Assembly: GCF_900162695.1 (NCBI RefSeq)
Contig: NZ_FUIH01000007.1
Coordinates: 3,100,001-3,164,000 of the forward strand
DNA length: 64,000 bases
DNA from: Virgibacillus siamensis
Lineage (GTDB): Bacteria > Bacillota > Bacilli > Bacillales > Amphibacillaceae
Direction of reading: 5' to 3'
The notes under the pieces are model-generated. The model did no database searches. It saw nothing but the letters and a program-made list of their open reading frames with translations, and had not been told where the DNA came from. A program made the position numbers and the translations under genes. This document shows, piece by piece, positions 7,716-16,362 of this stretch; the stretch's first letter is position 1, and each line of letters opens with the position of its first letter.

Positions 7716-9623
7716 TTACCGCTTCCTCCTTAAGTCCTGCATATAAATTACTGCTTCACCCATACGTCGTTCTAACGGATCGTCAGATTTTGGATCCGGT
7801 CGTTTTCCAGTCGTTTGAAAAAATTCTTCAACTTTTGGCCAAATGAAAACTAATTCATCTTCATCAAAGGAAATTCGCTTTGCATCAATAGACCCCTGAA
7901 TCAGTTTCAACACTGGAGAGTTTAACTCTTTAGATAAAACTTCGAATGCCTTTTGGAATGGATTGATAGAGTCAATTAAGTTAATGTCTAAGTCCTCAAT
8001 GTTTACGAATTTATCAGCCATACGAATAAATTCTTTGCTTCCTACGACCTCTGACTTTGATCCTTTCATCACAGTATCTACGACAACGTGTTCCCTAACT
8101 TCTTCAACTTCATCATCCGAAAGGTTTGGGTAAACTTTTTGTATTACCTTTGGTATCAATACTTTGTTTAGAACCTTAGGATCAACTTCACCAGTATATG
8201 ATTTCTGTACTTGTGAATCTTGCATTATTTTTGCCTTTAAATCATTAATATCATTTTCAATTATCTTTTTCACGTTATCAGTTGACGGCTCTTTCATCCC
8301 TTTAACAAACAATTCACCTGCTGTAGATGATTGCTCACTATCATTTCGTCTACGCTTAAATTTAAAGTCAGGTGTTAGAACCTGTTCCATTAGTAGGGAA
8401 GCGGAAATAGCTTTTAGCATAGTATTTACAGTATATGTTACTACTTCGTCCTTTGCATCAGGTTGTGCAATTAGGTTAGTGAATTGCGCATAATTTTTGT
8501 TGTAACTGTCACGAGTACAACGTCCAATAATTTGCACAATTTCTGTAAGTGAACCACGATAACCAATTGTCAAAGTATGTTCACAGAATGGCCAGTCAAA
8601 TCCCTCTTTTGCCATTCCAAGAGCTATAATTATGTCTAAATCATCTGGTACCTTAATATTGCCCAAATACCTAGAGACCTTTTCCCGTTCAGCTTGATCA
8701 TCAACTAAATCTGCAATTTTTAGTATTTCACCATCAATATGTCGTTTAACATAAATGATTCCAGTTTCTTCATCTTGATATTCAACTTCACCAATCAAAT
8801 CAATAATCTGATTAACTTCATCATATTTATCCTTTGTTGATTCCCCCGAATTCACATTAGGAATGTGAATTATTGTCTTCTTATTTGTATCCAAAACTTC
8901 TTTTATTGCAGATGTGTATTTTCCTTGATAGAAATGATATCCAACCCCAAAACCTTTTAGATACTCGTATCCATCTAGTTGTTCATAATACGTATATGTG
9001 ACCTTATCGAACAATTCCTCATCTTCAGGTAAAAGAATTGGCACGGAATCACCTCGGAAATATGAACCGGTCATCGCAACTATATGTGCTGAAGAATTTC
9101 GAATGATATTACGGAGTAAATCACCTAGTCTAGAATTACTGTCTGCCGAAACATGGTGAAATTCATCAATGGCAAGCAAGCAATTATCAAATAATTTATC
9201 ATCAACCTGTTCGAACGCATAACGTAATGTCGAATGAGTACATATTAATACATTGTCGTCAGATTCAATGAAACGAAGAAAAGCATTAACTTTCGAGCTA
9301 CCTACAGTTGTTAAATTATTTCTAAGATCAACCTTCCAATCCGCAAAAAAACCATTACTCTTTAAATCAGTATTCTTAAACGAAGAACCAATAGAGCGTT
9401 CAGGAACAGCTACAATTACCTTTTTTAATCCTTGGTTTATTAACTTATCCAATGCGATAAACATTAAAGCCCGAGATTTTCCGGACGCTGGTGGTGCTTT
9501 AACTAATAAATATTGAGAATTACGCTTTTCAAATGCCCGTATTTGCATTTCACGCATACCGTATTCATTTATTTTTTTACTTTTACCCGTTTGATGGTAA
9601 TTAATTTCAACTATATTTTCCAT
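7716..9623 (-). CDS. Superfamily 2 DEAD/DEAH-box helicase (restriction-type)
   Basis: A 635-residue ATP-dependent helicase or translocase. Walker A is APPASGKSR (residues 43-51), motif II is DEFHH (153-157), MTGSYFRG marks motif III, and the arginine-finger motif VI is QIIGRCTRD (about 365-373). The 240 residues after the helicase core have no motif I recognise and may contact the methyltransferase or nuclease. SF2 proteins of this shape drive translocation in type I, type III and ISP restriction systems. The gene starts eight bases after the methyltransferase gene ends and is followed after one base by the GIY-YIG nuclease gene. Confidence 0.85.
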   Translation of the reverse strand: MENIVEINYHQTGKSKKINEYGMREMQIRAFEKRNSQYLLVKAPPASGKSRALMFIALDKLINQGLKKVIVAVPERSIGSSFKNTDLKSNGFFADWKVDLRNNLTTVGSSKVNAFLRFIESDDNVLICTHSTLRYAFEQVDDKLFDNCLLAIDEFHHVSADSNSRLGDLLRNIIRNSSAHIVAMTGSYFRGDSVPILLPEDEELFDKVTYTYYEQLDGYEYLKGFGVGYHFYQGKYTSAIKEVLDTNKKTIIHIPNVNSGESTKDKYDEVNQIIDLIGEVEYQDEETGIIYVKRHIDGEILKIADLVDDQAEREKVSRYLGNIKVPDDLDIIIALGMAKEGFDWPFCEHTLTIGYRGSLTEIVQIIGRCTRDSYNKNYAQFTNLIAQPDAKDEVVTYTVNTMLKAISASLLMEQVLTPDFKFKRRRNDSEQSSTAGELFVKGMKEPSTDNVKKIIENDINDLKAKIMQDSQVQKSYTGEVDPKVLNKVLIPKVIQKVYPNLSDDEVEEVREHVVVDTVMKGSKSEVVGSKEFIRMADKFVNIEDLDINLIDSINPFQKAFEVLSKELNSPVLKLIQGSIDAKRISFDEDELVFIWPKVEEFFQTTGKRPDPKSDDPLERRMGEAVIYMQDLRRKR

Positions 9624-9631
9624 GCTTACAC

Positions 9632-12265
9632 CTATCCTTCAGTTAATTCTTGATACATTCTAAGCAATACTTCTAAACGCTCCATATCTGTTTCAAAAGC
9701 TTTTTGACGATAGGCTCTATCTACAATTCTGTCTAATTTATCATGGGCTTCTATTAAATCCATTGGCATTGTTTTAGGGTTATATAATTCCGCCAATGTA
9801 TCCCCTTTCTCTTCCCTAGTATCGATAATTTCAAGTACAGCTTCCTTAATTTCATTCTTTCTTCTTGTTGATAACTCTGGAAGTGGGAATGTATTATAGC
9901 AAAGCCCCGCTGAATAATTATAATCAGTTTTTAATCTGCCACCGACTGCCTTAACCCATGTCATGTGCATCCTAGACATTAAAACGCCTAAAATATATAT
10001 ATCTGCACCGTAAATAGCATACACTCGATTTGATAAAATGGTTTTTGAACTTACGATTCCCATTGGTATATAAAACCGATTTTCAGAAGAAACAGCAGGA
10101 ATAACTATAGCATCCATGTTTTGGTGTCTAACTTCACCAAACGAATAAGGCTTTTCAGCTAATTTTTTCGTTGATGAGCGCTTACTATTTAGTCTTGTTT
10201 CCCAAACCTTTTCAACCCTTTTCTTAATTGAAGGATACTTCATTGCTTCAGTGACCTCATTAGGTTCTATCCAAATACAATATCTATAATTCCCTTGAAT
10301 AAATTCTACTGAACCAACAAACTTTCGTATGAATTTTTCAGCACCTGAATTTTTCAAAAGAAATTCAGGATATTCTTCTTTTGTCAATATCAAATGCCCT
10401 CCATCATTAGGCATATTTCCAAAATTCAGCTTAGGTAAATTACTTATAGAAACTTTGGAAGAGTACACCAGAATATTCGATCCTTGGGTTAGGTATGGTG
10501 TTATGTTATCAACCATTTGAACTGAATTCTCTAAAAAGAGTTTCTTCTGTTTCTTGACAATGATTTTTGCATTTAATCCAATAACAACAACTGTAACCCC
10601 AGCATTATTTTTTGCATTGTTATTCCACTTAAACGACTTATGTGCAAAAGAAATTTCTACCTTTTGTGCAAAAAGTAAAGGCCATAATATTGAAACTTGT
10701 TCGCCCTGAGAAATGCTATTAGTTGATACAAATGCTAGCTGTGCATTTGATTCAGTAATGTATTTACTCCCTAGGAAAAACCACCCTGAAATATAATCAA
10801 GCATTTTATAGTTTTTTACATCTGAAAATATGGTTTCTAAATGTTGCTTATGTTCCTTATTCTGTTTTTTTGCTCCTAAATATGGAGGATTGCCAAATAA
10901 ATATACTTCATCATCTTTTTCATGTGGACAAACTTGATTCCAATCTGTCTGCAAAGCATTTTTACAGCATATAAAACCTGCTGTACGAAGGGGTAACGTA
11001 GGACGTACTGCGTTATGAACTTCATTATTTAATTCTTCATTCATCTGATGATCTGCAATCCAAAGTGATAGTCGAGCAACGTCATGAGCAAATTCATCAA
11101 TTTCAATCCCATAAAATTGAGAAAGTGTTATTGACGGTACATAAAGATAACTTCCTAGTAGCTCTTGAAGTCGCTTAATAATTTTAATTTCCAAACGACG
11201 CATTTCTTTGTAAGTAATAATCAAGAAGTTCCCTGAACCACAAGCCGGATCAAAGAATTTGATTTTGCTGATACGCGTGAGAAGCTCTTCAAGTTTTTTA
11301 CCATCATCGTATGCGTCAATATAAGCCTGTTTAAGCTTATCTAAGAAAAGAGGCTTAATAACCTTCATAATGTTAGGAACGCTCGTGTAATGCATTCCTA
11401 AGTGACTCCGACTGTCTTCAGTTGCAACAGCTTGAATCATGGAACCAAAAATGTCTGGGTTAATTTTTGACCAGTCGAGCAATTCGCCAGCCTCGACAAT
11501 TAGTTTTCGACTTTTCTTCGAGAAAACCAAATCACGATGTGGCTCCTTAAACAATTGACCATTAACATAGGGGAATTGTTTCAAATATTCAGGTATGTCA
11601 CTTGGACGTCTGCTTTCATTCATATCCATAACTTCAAAAGCTTTCTTAAAAAATAAGTTTAAATCCTTTCCATCTTCTCGTGTCAAGGTTTTCACAGCAT
11701 TTGTAAAACTTATACGCGGGAAAATCCCAGTATCCTCTGCAAACAAACAGAAAAGCAAACGTACTAAAAATAAATCAATTTCATTATTTTCTTTACTTAA
11801 TACATCATAAAGACGGGCAAAACGTTCAGCTGCCTTGATGTCTGCCGGGTTTTCTTTTTCATACTCAGCCCTTTCAATACCTTTCCATGCAAGAAAAAAA
11901 TCAAAATGCTTAGGAAGTTCGTCAAAATTAATATCAAGGGCTTCTTCTGTCTTTGTATCCTTCGCCAATAAGCCACTAAAATCAGTAACCAATATATAAC
12001 GGGGCTTAGCTGACAGCTCAGCCACCTGTCGTTCTACTTCAACATATCCATCAAAAAGTTTTCCTTTATTAACTTCTTTAAACCACACCTTATTTTTTAA
12101 GTGAACTTCCCCATCTCGTTTTGTCATATTCTGATTCCCTTTTTTTAACCGAGTAATCGTTGCTCGTGGAATATTATAGGCATCGAGTAATTCATACAAA
12201 AAATATGAATGCTTTTCCCGGTTTACAATTTCAACAATTTTATCTTCTAATTCAATTATCTCCAT
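9632..12265 (-). CDS. MmeI-like adenine-N6 DNA methyltransferase, nuclease domain apparently missing
   Basis: An 877-residue class I DNA methyltransferase. Motif I is DPACGSGNF (339-347), which binds S-adenosylmethionine, and motif IV is NPPY (459-462), typical of N6-adenine methylation. FDFFLAWKGIERAEYEKENP (121-140) and the C-terminal recognition domain resemble type IIL/IIG enzymes of the MmeI class. In MmeI the N-terminal region is a D-EXK nuclease; here the first 90 residues read as a helix-turn-helix-like segment (YELLDAYNIPRATITRLKKG, 24-43) and I see no D-EXK pattern. It is the first gene of the operon, behind TTGGAGG, and would protect host DNA and supply target recognition for the helicase and GIY-YIG partners. 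Confidence 0.8.
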   Translation of the reverse strand: MEIIELEDKIVEIVNREKHSYFLYELLDAYNIPRATITRLKKGNQNMTKRDGEVHLKNKVWFKEVNKGKLFDGYVEVERQVAELSAKPRYILVTDFSGLLAKDTKTEEALDINFDELPKHFDFFLAWKGIERAEYEKENPADIKAAERFARLYDVLSKENNEIDLFLVRLLFCLFAEDTGIFPRISFTNAVKTLTREDGKDLNLFFKKAFEVMDMNESRRPSDIPEYLKQFPYVNGQLFKEPHRDLVFSKKSRKLIVEAGELLDWSKINPDIFGSMIQAVATEDSRSHLGMHYTSVPNIMKVIKPLFLDKLKQAYIDAYDDGKKLEELLTRISKIKFFDPACGSGNFLIITYKEMRRLEIKIIKRLQELLGSYLYVPSITLSQFYGIEIDEFAHDVARLSLWIADHQMNEELNNEVHNAVRPTLPLRTAGFICCKNALQTDWNQVCPHEKDDEVYLFGNPPYLGAKKQNKEHKQHLETIFSDVKNYKMLDYISGWFFLGSKYITESNAQLAFVSTNSISQGEQVSILWPLLFAQKVEISFAHKSFKWNNNAKNNAGVTVVVIGLNAKIIVKKQKKLFLENSVQMVDNITPYLTQGSNILVYSSKVSISNLPKLNFGNMPNDGGHLILTKEEYPEFLLKNSGAEKFIRKFVGSVEFIQGNYRYCIWIEPNEVTEAMKYPSIKKRVEKVWETRLNSKRSSTKKLAEKPYSFGEVRHQNMDAIVIPAVSSENRFYIPMGIVSSKTILSNRVYAIYGADIYILGVLMSRMHMTWVKAVGGRLKTDYNYSAGLCYNTFPLPELSTRRKNEIKEAVLEIIDTREEKGDTLAELYNPKTMPMDLIEAHDKLDRIVDRAYRQKAFETDMERLEVLLRMYQELTEG

Positions 12266-13158
12266 ATCTTTTTTCCTCCAACACTCTTTAGTTATTATCT
12301 AGGTTATTTAGATTTTAAACCATAACGATTTATGTCTTGCTAAGCAAACACAGAGACGGTTATTCTCAGCTGGGCGGATAAATTTAAAAAAACAAAGGAA
12401 CCGCACCTGTTCTTTTAATAAGTTGTTCAACCACTTCAAGACTACAATTTTCCACATTATTGACGATGTATTGTTTATATTCCCCTTCTTTCATAAATTT
12501 GCTTTTATTTGTGGCATACTTCGTTTGGATAGGCTCAATCATCCTTGATTCACCAATCCCATCTTCCGATATTTACCATTAACAAAATTAATAAATGTTG
12601 CCAAATTTCTTTGTGTCTTTTAAAAATCTTAATGACATGGAACCATCTCGCTCTTCTAACTTTTTATACTTTATTTTTATTTTATATGTAGTTCTTTGGT
12701 AATACAATAGGGAAAGGAAGACATAATATATTTCCCCAGTCACATGACACACACATGTTTTAGAAGGGGATCCATTTCTTTTACTATCCAATGCAGTATA
12801 ATTAAATTTGAAAATCTTTTTTTCATAATTTCCAGCAATAACAGCATGAAATGAATGATTTTAAGGTAATTTCCATTATAGTACATATGTCATACAAAAA
12901 ATTGCTCACCCTTAAAATCACTTTAAATATCAATAATCATACTCCTTGACACTGATACTATATGTGAACGTTAGATTGGGCTCTTACCAAGTTTAATGAT
13001 TAAAAACCCATACGAACCAATTGAATTAGACCGAAATGCAAAATAAAAAACTCCCTGACGTACAACCACATCCAAATTCACCCAATCTAATCTCCACATA
13101 GGCATACACACATTTCCCCCATGAACATAGCCTATACCAAACGTCTAAACATATGGGA
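12266..13158. other. Gene-poor decayed region next to the defence island
   Basis: Nearly 900 AT-rich bases lie between the methyltransferase start and a broken amidohydrolase gene. They should include the promoter of the restriction operon near 12270-12330. A repeat-like phrase lies near 12350 and a 52-codon frame at 12384-12542. A 67-codon minus-strand frame at 12588-12791 is Lys/Tyr-rich with no family resemblance. I see no structured RNA. Confidence 0.4.
12384..12542 (-). pseudogene. Possible remnant of a gene 3' end (52 codons)
   Basis: The frame opens at an ATG at 12542, and the open frame extends about eleven codons upstream of it, so this looks like the surviving tail of a longer gene. 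The sequence MIEPIQTKYATNKSKFMKEG is followed by a stretch with VENCSLEVVEQLIKRTG. The final codons (KRTGAVPLFF) lie in a sequence that resembles a common Bacillaceae intergenic repeat. Function unknown. Confidence 0.25.
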
Positions 13159-13860
13159 GGTATGTTCTATGGTTGATGAAGAAAAAAGTGAATCGGAAGT
13201 TCCTCAGAATCGATCGAAATGGCATCTTTACGGGCAGGAGAAATCATCTACACCCTTGATGAACTGAAAGAAATAGTCGGGATCTTCCACCAAAAAGGGA
13301 AGGAAATCGGTGTGCATGCTGCCGGTGGAAAAGCAATTGATATGACACTGGATACAGGTGTCGACGTTCTGCATCATGCACATGGTATTACCAAAGAACA
13401 AATTGCAAAAACAAAATTACAAGGCACAAAAATCGTCGCAACTCCAATGGGCGGAACACATTTAGAACCGAATTCACCAGAAAATATAGTTAAGTTAGTT
13501 GAGAATAATATTGATATCTCCAACGCAACCGACTCCTATTTACCACCTTACCCCGAAGTTGACTGGCTGCCATTTAAAACACAAGCATTACAGGGAGCGG
13601 ATGTTTTCATGCTGATTGCCCAACCCGGAATGAAACTATTACATGCAAACGGGTATGATGAAAATCAAACACTGGCAATGTTGACCGCAAACCCAGCAAC
13701 TATTTTAGGAAAAGGGAATCAGTTTGGGAAGCTACAAAAAGGCATGAATGCCAACTTTTTGGTAGCAAACGGCATCCCTGGATTACAAATCACGGATGTA
13801 GAGAGTATTCAGCGAGTTTATTTTCGTGGGAAGCTTGTTGTTGATCGTATATTTGGATAG
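13159..13860 (+). pseudogene. Amidohydrolase, 5'-truncated and frameshifted remnant
   Basis: The 213-codon frame from 13219 encodes the C-terminal half of an imidazolonepropionase-like amidohydrolase. IGVHAAGG and VLHHAHG supply metal-binding histidines of the barrel, and LTANPATILGKGNQFGKLQKGMNANFLV is the standard C-terminal block of the superfamily. The N-terminal HxH metal site and start region are absent. Just upstream, GGGAGGT and an ATG at 13169 open a different frame, which joins this one only through a frameshift near 13200. The intact family is about 400 residues long, so I read this as a relic rather than a working enzyme. Confidence 0.65.
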
Positions 13861-13943
13861 CTTGGTTGAAGATAGTCACTTGCCCGCAGTAATTCAGCGT
13901 TATAAACAGGAACTAGCACATTGACGCTGTCCCATGAAGTACT

Positions 13944-13965
13944 GGGACGGTTTGACTGCTTCCAT
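13944..13965 (+). repeat. Right copy of the 22-bp imperfect direct repeat
   Basis: This copy matches the one at 4492-4513 at 20 of 22 positions in the same orientation. It lies between the amidohydrolase relic and the proA-like fragment, so the two copies enclose about 9.4 kb with the defence genes. Confidence 0.55.
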
Positions 13966-13998
13966 CCTGTTTTATAAAATGAAGAGGGCCCATGTCCT

Positions 13999-14410
13999 GT
14001 TTCACCTGCCCACTCCTTCTATCTACTTATTTAGTCGATGTCAAAGCTTCCAATCCCATCGGCCCCATGAGCATGATGCTTCTGTGTACTTATCCCAATC
14101 TCAGCACCAAATCCAAATTTAAAGCCATCTGTGAAACAGGTTGAAGCGTTGTGATAGACAGCTGCTGCATCAACTTCCGTGAAAAGTTGTTCTACATTTT
14201 CTGTCGTGGAAGAAATAATCGCTTCGGAATGTTTTGTTCCATATTGATTAATGTGCTGAATTGCGTCCAACCTTTATTGCAATTTCCACCCCTAAACATT
14301 CTGACCATAATCTTCTTTAGTTGCTGGAGTGATATTTGTTCCTGCCTTCTGTACCGTTCCATCTCCATGAATTTGGACTCCTTTTTCCTGCCGTGCGGTT
14401 ATTAAATGAT
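13999..14410 (-). pseudogene. proA': Diverged duplicate of the proA 3' end
   Basis: About 410 bases match the last third of the intact proA gene of this window (26648-27070) closely enough to read by eye, including the segment just past its stop codon. The longest open piece encodes HINQYGTKHSEAIISS and FGFGAEIGISTQK, both also in ProA. A deletion of about 14 bases near 14270 breaks the frame and there is no start codon or ribosome site. Changes are spread evenly, so the duplication is not recent. It stops about 85 bases before the gntR start. Confidence 0.85.
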
Positions 14411-14496
14411 ATAAGTGTCTCTATATGATTTCCTTCCCAATTCTTATATAATAGATATATAATATTAAGAAAATACATTAAACTAGGTGTGTCATT

Positions 14497-15180
14497 ATGA
14501 AAAAACAACAATCAATGATTGATTATGTTTACGAATCATTAAAATCTGCTATTTATGAACAGAAACTGGTGCCAGGACAAAAACTGGTGGAGAATGATAT
14601 TTCAAATTCACTATCAATTAGTCGAACCCCAATTCGTCATGCATTTTCACGGCTGAAGGAGGAAGGATTTCTTACTATACTACCTAATAGAGGAGCCATG
14701 GTGATAAATCCCTCAGTCGATGAGATTGCCGATGCTTTTATTCATCGTAAACAGCTTGAATTATTGGCATCGGAAAAAATAATGGAATCCATTTCCGCTG
14801 ATGATATTACCCGATTGAAGGAACTTATCCAGTTGGAAAAAGAAACGCATACACAAAAAAATCTTGTGAACTATATTAAAGTGAACAAGGAATTTCACTA
14901 TTTATTAATAAACAGTTGTAATAATAGATTTTTAATAAACCATGCGAAAAAAATGATTGATCAAACACATATTTATCTTGCTTTATATGATCGTTTTTAT
15001 TTCATCCCTGAAAAAAAAGACATCCGTGGCCCGAATGAGCACCAGATGTTAATTGAGTATATTGAACAAAATAAAGCGGAGGCATTCTTTTCTTTATTAG
15101 CAACACATATTACCTCCGCTATTGATGAATATAAAAACAGGGTTCAACATTTTCATCAGGCAAAGGATTTATTTAATTGA
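14497..15180 (+). CDS. GntR-family regulator, FadR/FCD type
   Basis: A 227-residue repressor with an N-terminal winged helix (residues about 5-72; LSISRTPIRHAFSRLKEEGFL is the recognition region) and an all-helical FCD ligand domain (about 80-215) with His residues in positions that often bind a metal (EFHYLL, HQMLIEY, ATHITSAI). It is convergent with the oxidoreductase gene, overlapping it by 25 bases. FCD regulators usually sense an organic or amino acid and control the adjacent catabolic genes, so the likely targets are the oxidoreductase and antiporter genes. The site before the ATG (CTAGGTGTG) is weak. Confidence 0.85.
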   Translation: MKKQQSMIDYVYESLKSAIYEQKLVPGQKLVENDISNSLSISRTPIRHAFSRLKEEGFLTILPNRGAMVINPSVDEIADAFIHRKQLELLASEKIMESISADDITRLKELIQLEKETHTQKNLVNYIKVNKEFHYLLINSCNNRFLINHAKKMIDQTHIYLALYDRFYFIPEKKDIRGPNEHQMLIEYIEQNKAEAFFSLLATHITSAIDEYKNRVQHFHQAKDLFN

Positions 15181-16346
15181 CGCTTTGTTTCCTTAATTGT
15201 AATGCCGCGTTTATTAATTTCGTCAATAAACAACTTATGAGGTATATCTGTAGTTGGTGAAAGCACACCACGTCTGGATATAGTCCCATTCGCAACCATT
15301 TGAGCCACGATGCTGGCTGTATAACCAACCGTTCGATTCATGGCAAATAACCCTGTATGCGAATCTCTTTTGTCCAGCATCTCATAGATTATTTCCTGGC
15401 TCTGCCCATTCTTTTTACCTCTAATAATATTTTTCATTAGTACAAGATCTTTCTCATCCTTTTTATATTGCAGGCGAGGTTCCAGATGTTTTTTCATAAA
15501 TTCATACGGTGTAATATGATCTTCTATTCCCTCAACGGGTTCTGTTTCCAATAATCCCAATTCTTTTATATCACGCAAAACCTGAGCGTGCCCGGACCAC
15601 CGAATAGACCGGCGCTCCATATTAATCACTTCATGATCAATTCCCAATGTTTCCGCAAAACTCATTGCATCACCATTCGGAATTGATTCAAGTCCTTGAA
15701 TTCCGGATACGGTAATATTGTTTATCCAATCCTTATTATGTTGCTCCTTGGCAGTAATATTAACAATCTCACCATTTCGTTTCATTACAGACGGACGTTT
15801 ATATGACATCATGATACTATCTAAATTCCAGGAAATTTTATATTTTAATATGTTATCAGCTGCGTTGGCCTCTGGTACACCACCACAATAGGAATACATC
15901 TCATGAACTTCATCTAATTGGTTGACACCATAACCACATAGCACCAAATCAATTCCCGGATCTAAACCGGACTCAGGCATTATAGATACCCCTTTTTCCT
16001 TTGCTTTCTCAAATACTTCATCTGATAACCCATTGGCATATGAACAATTAACCAGTGACACATCTGTTTTAATGGCTATTTTTGCAATAAAGTCATTAAA
16101 TTGTTTTGGAAGTAAATCAATCACAATATCAATGTCCTCTGCGAAAAGTATTTCTAATTCTTCCGCTGAGGTAGCATCCACTTCCCTTTTTTCTATTTTC
16201 TCCATATTCAAGTGACGACTAAACGAATCTAAGTCTTCAAAAGATACGTCAGCACATATAACTTTCTTTACATCCTCGCTATTACCTAGATCCTGCAATG
16301 CTGCCCTGCCTTGTAAACCAGACCCACCTAACACAACAACTTTCAT
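15156..16346 (-). CDS. Saccharopine dehydrogenase family oxidoreductase
   Basis: The 396-residue protein opens with a Rossmann nucleotide-binding motif, VVVLGGSGLQGRAAL (residues 3-17). Next comes a saccharopine-dehydrogenase-type core with VIDLLP, VNCSYANGLSDEVFEKA and MPESGLDPGIDLVLCGYGV, and a C-terminal domain beginning near residue 125. Relatives include lysine 6-dehydrogenase and carboxynorspermidine synthase; the substrate here is not clear, but an amino-acid-derived compound is likely. The ATG follows AGAGGGAGG. It sits 16 bases behind the NhaC-type gene and is probably in one operon with it. No key motif seems missing. Confidence 0.8.
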   Translation of the reverse strand: MKVVVLGGSGLQGRAALQDLGNSEDVKKVICADVSFEDLDSFSRHLNMEKIEKREVDATSAEELEILFAEDIDIVIDLLPKQFNDFIAKIAIKTDVSLVNCSYANGLSDEVFEKAKEKGVSIMPESGLDPGIDLVLCGYGVNQLDEVHEMYSYCGGVPEANAADNILKYKISWNLDSIMMSYKRPSVMKRNGEIVNITAKEQHNKDWINNITVSGIQGLESIPNGDAMSFAETLGIDHEVINMERRSIRWSGHAQVLRDIKELGLLETEPVEGIEDHITPYEFMKKHLEPRLQYKKDEKDLVLMKNIIRGKKNGQSQEIIYEMLDKRDSHTGLFAMNRTVGYTASIVAQMVANGTISRRGVLSPTTDIPHKLFIDEINKRGITIKETKRQLNKSFA

Positions 16347-16362
16347 TAGAAAAACCTCCCTC

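Noticed and set aside
12588..12791. 67-codon minus-strand frame in the decayed region
   Set aside because: It is AT-driven, Lys/Tyr-rich, without ribosome site or recognisable fold, so it is not listed as a gene.
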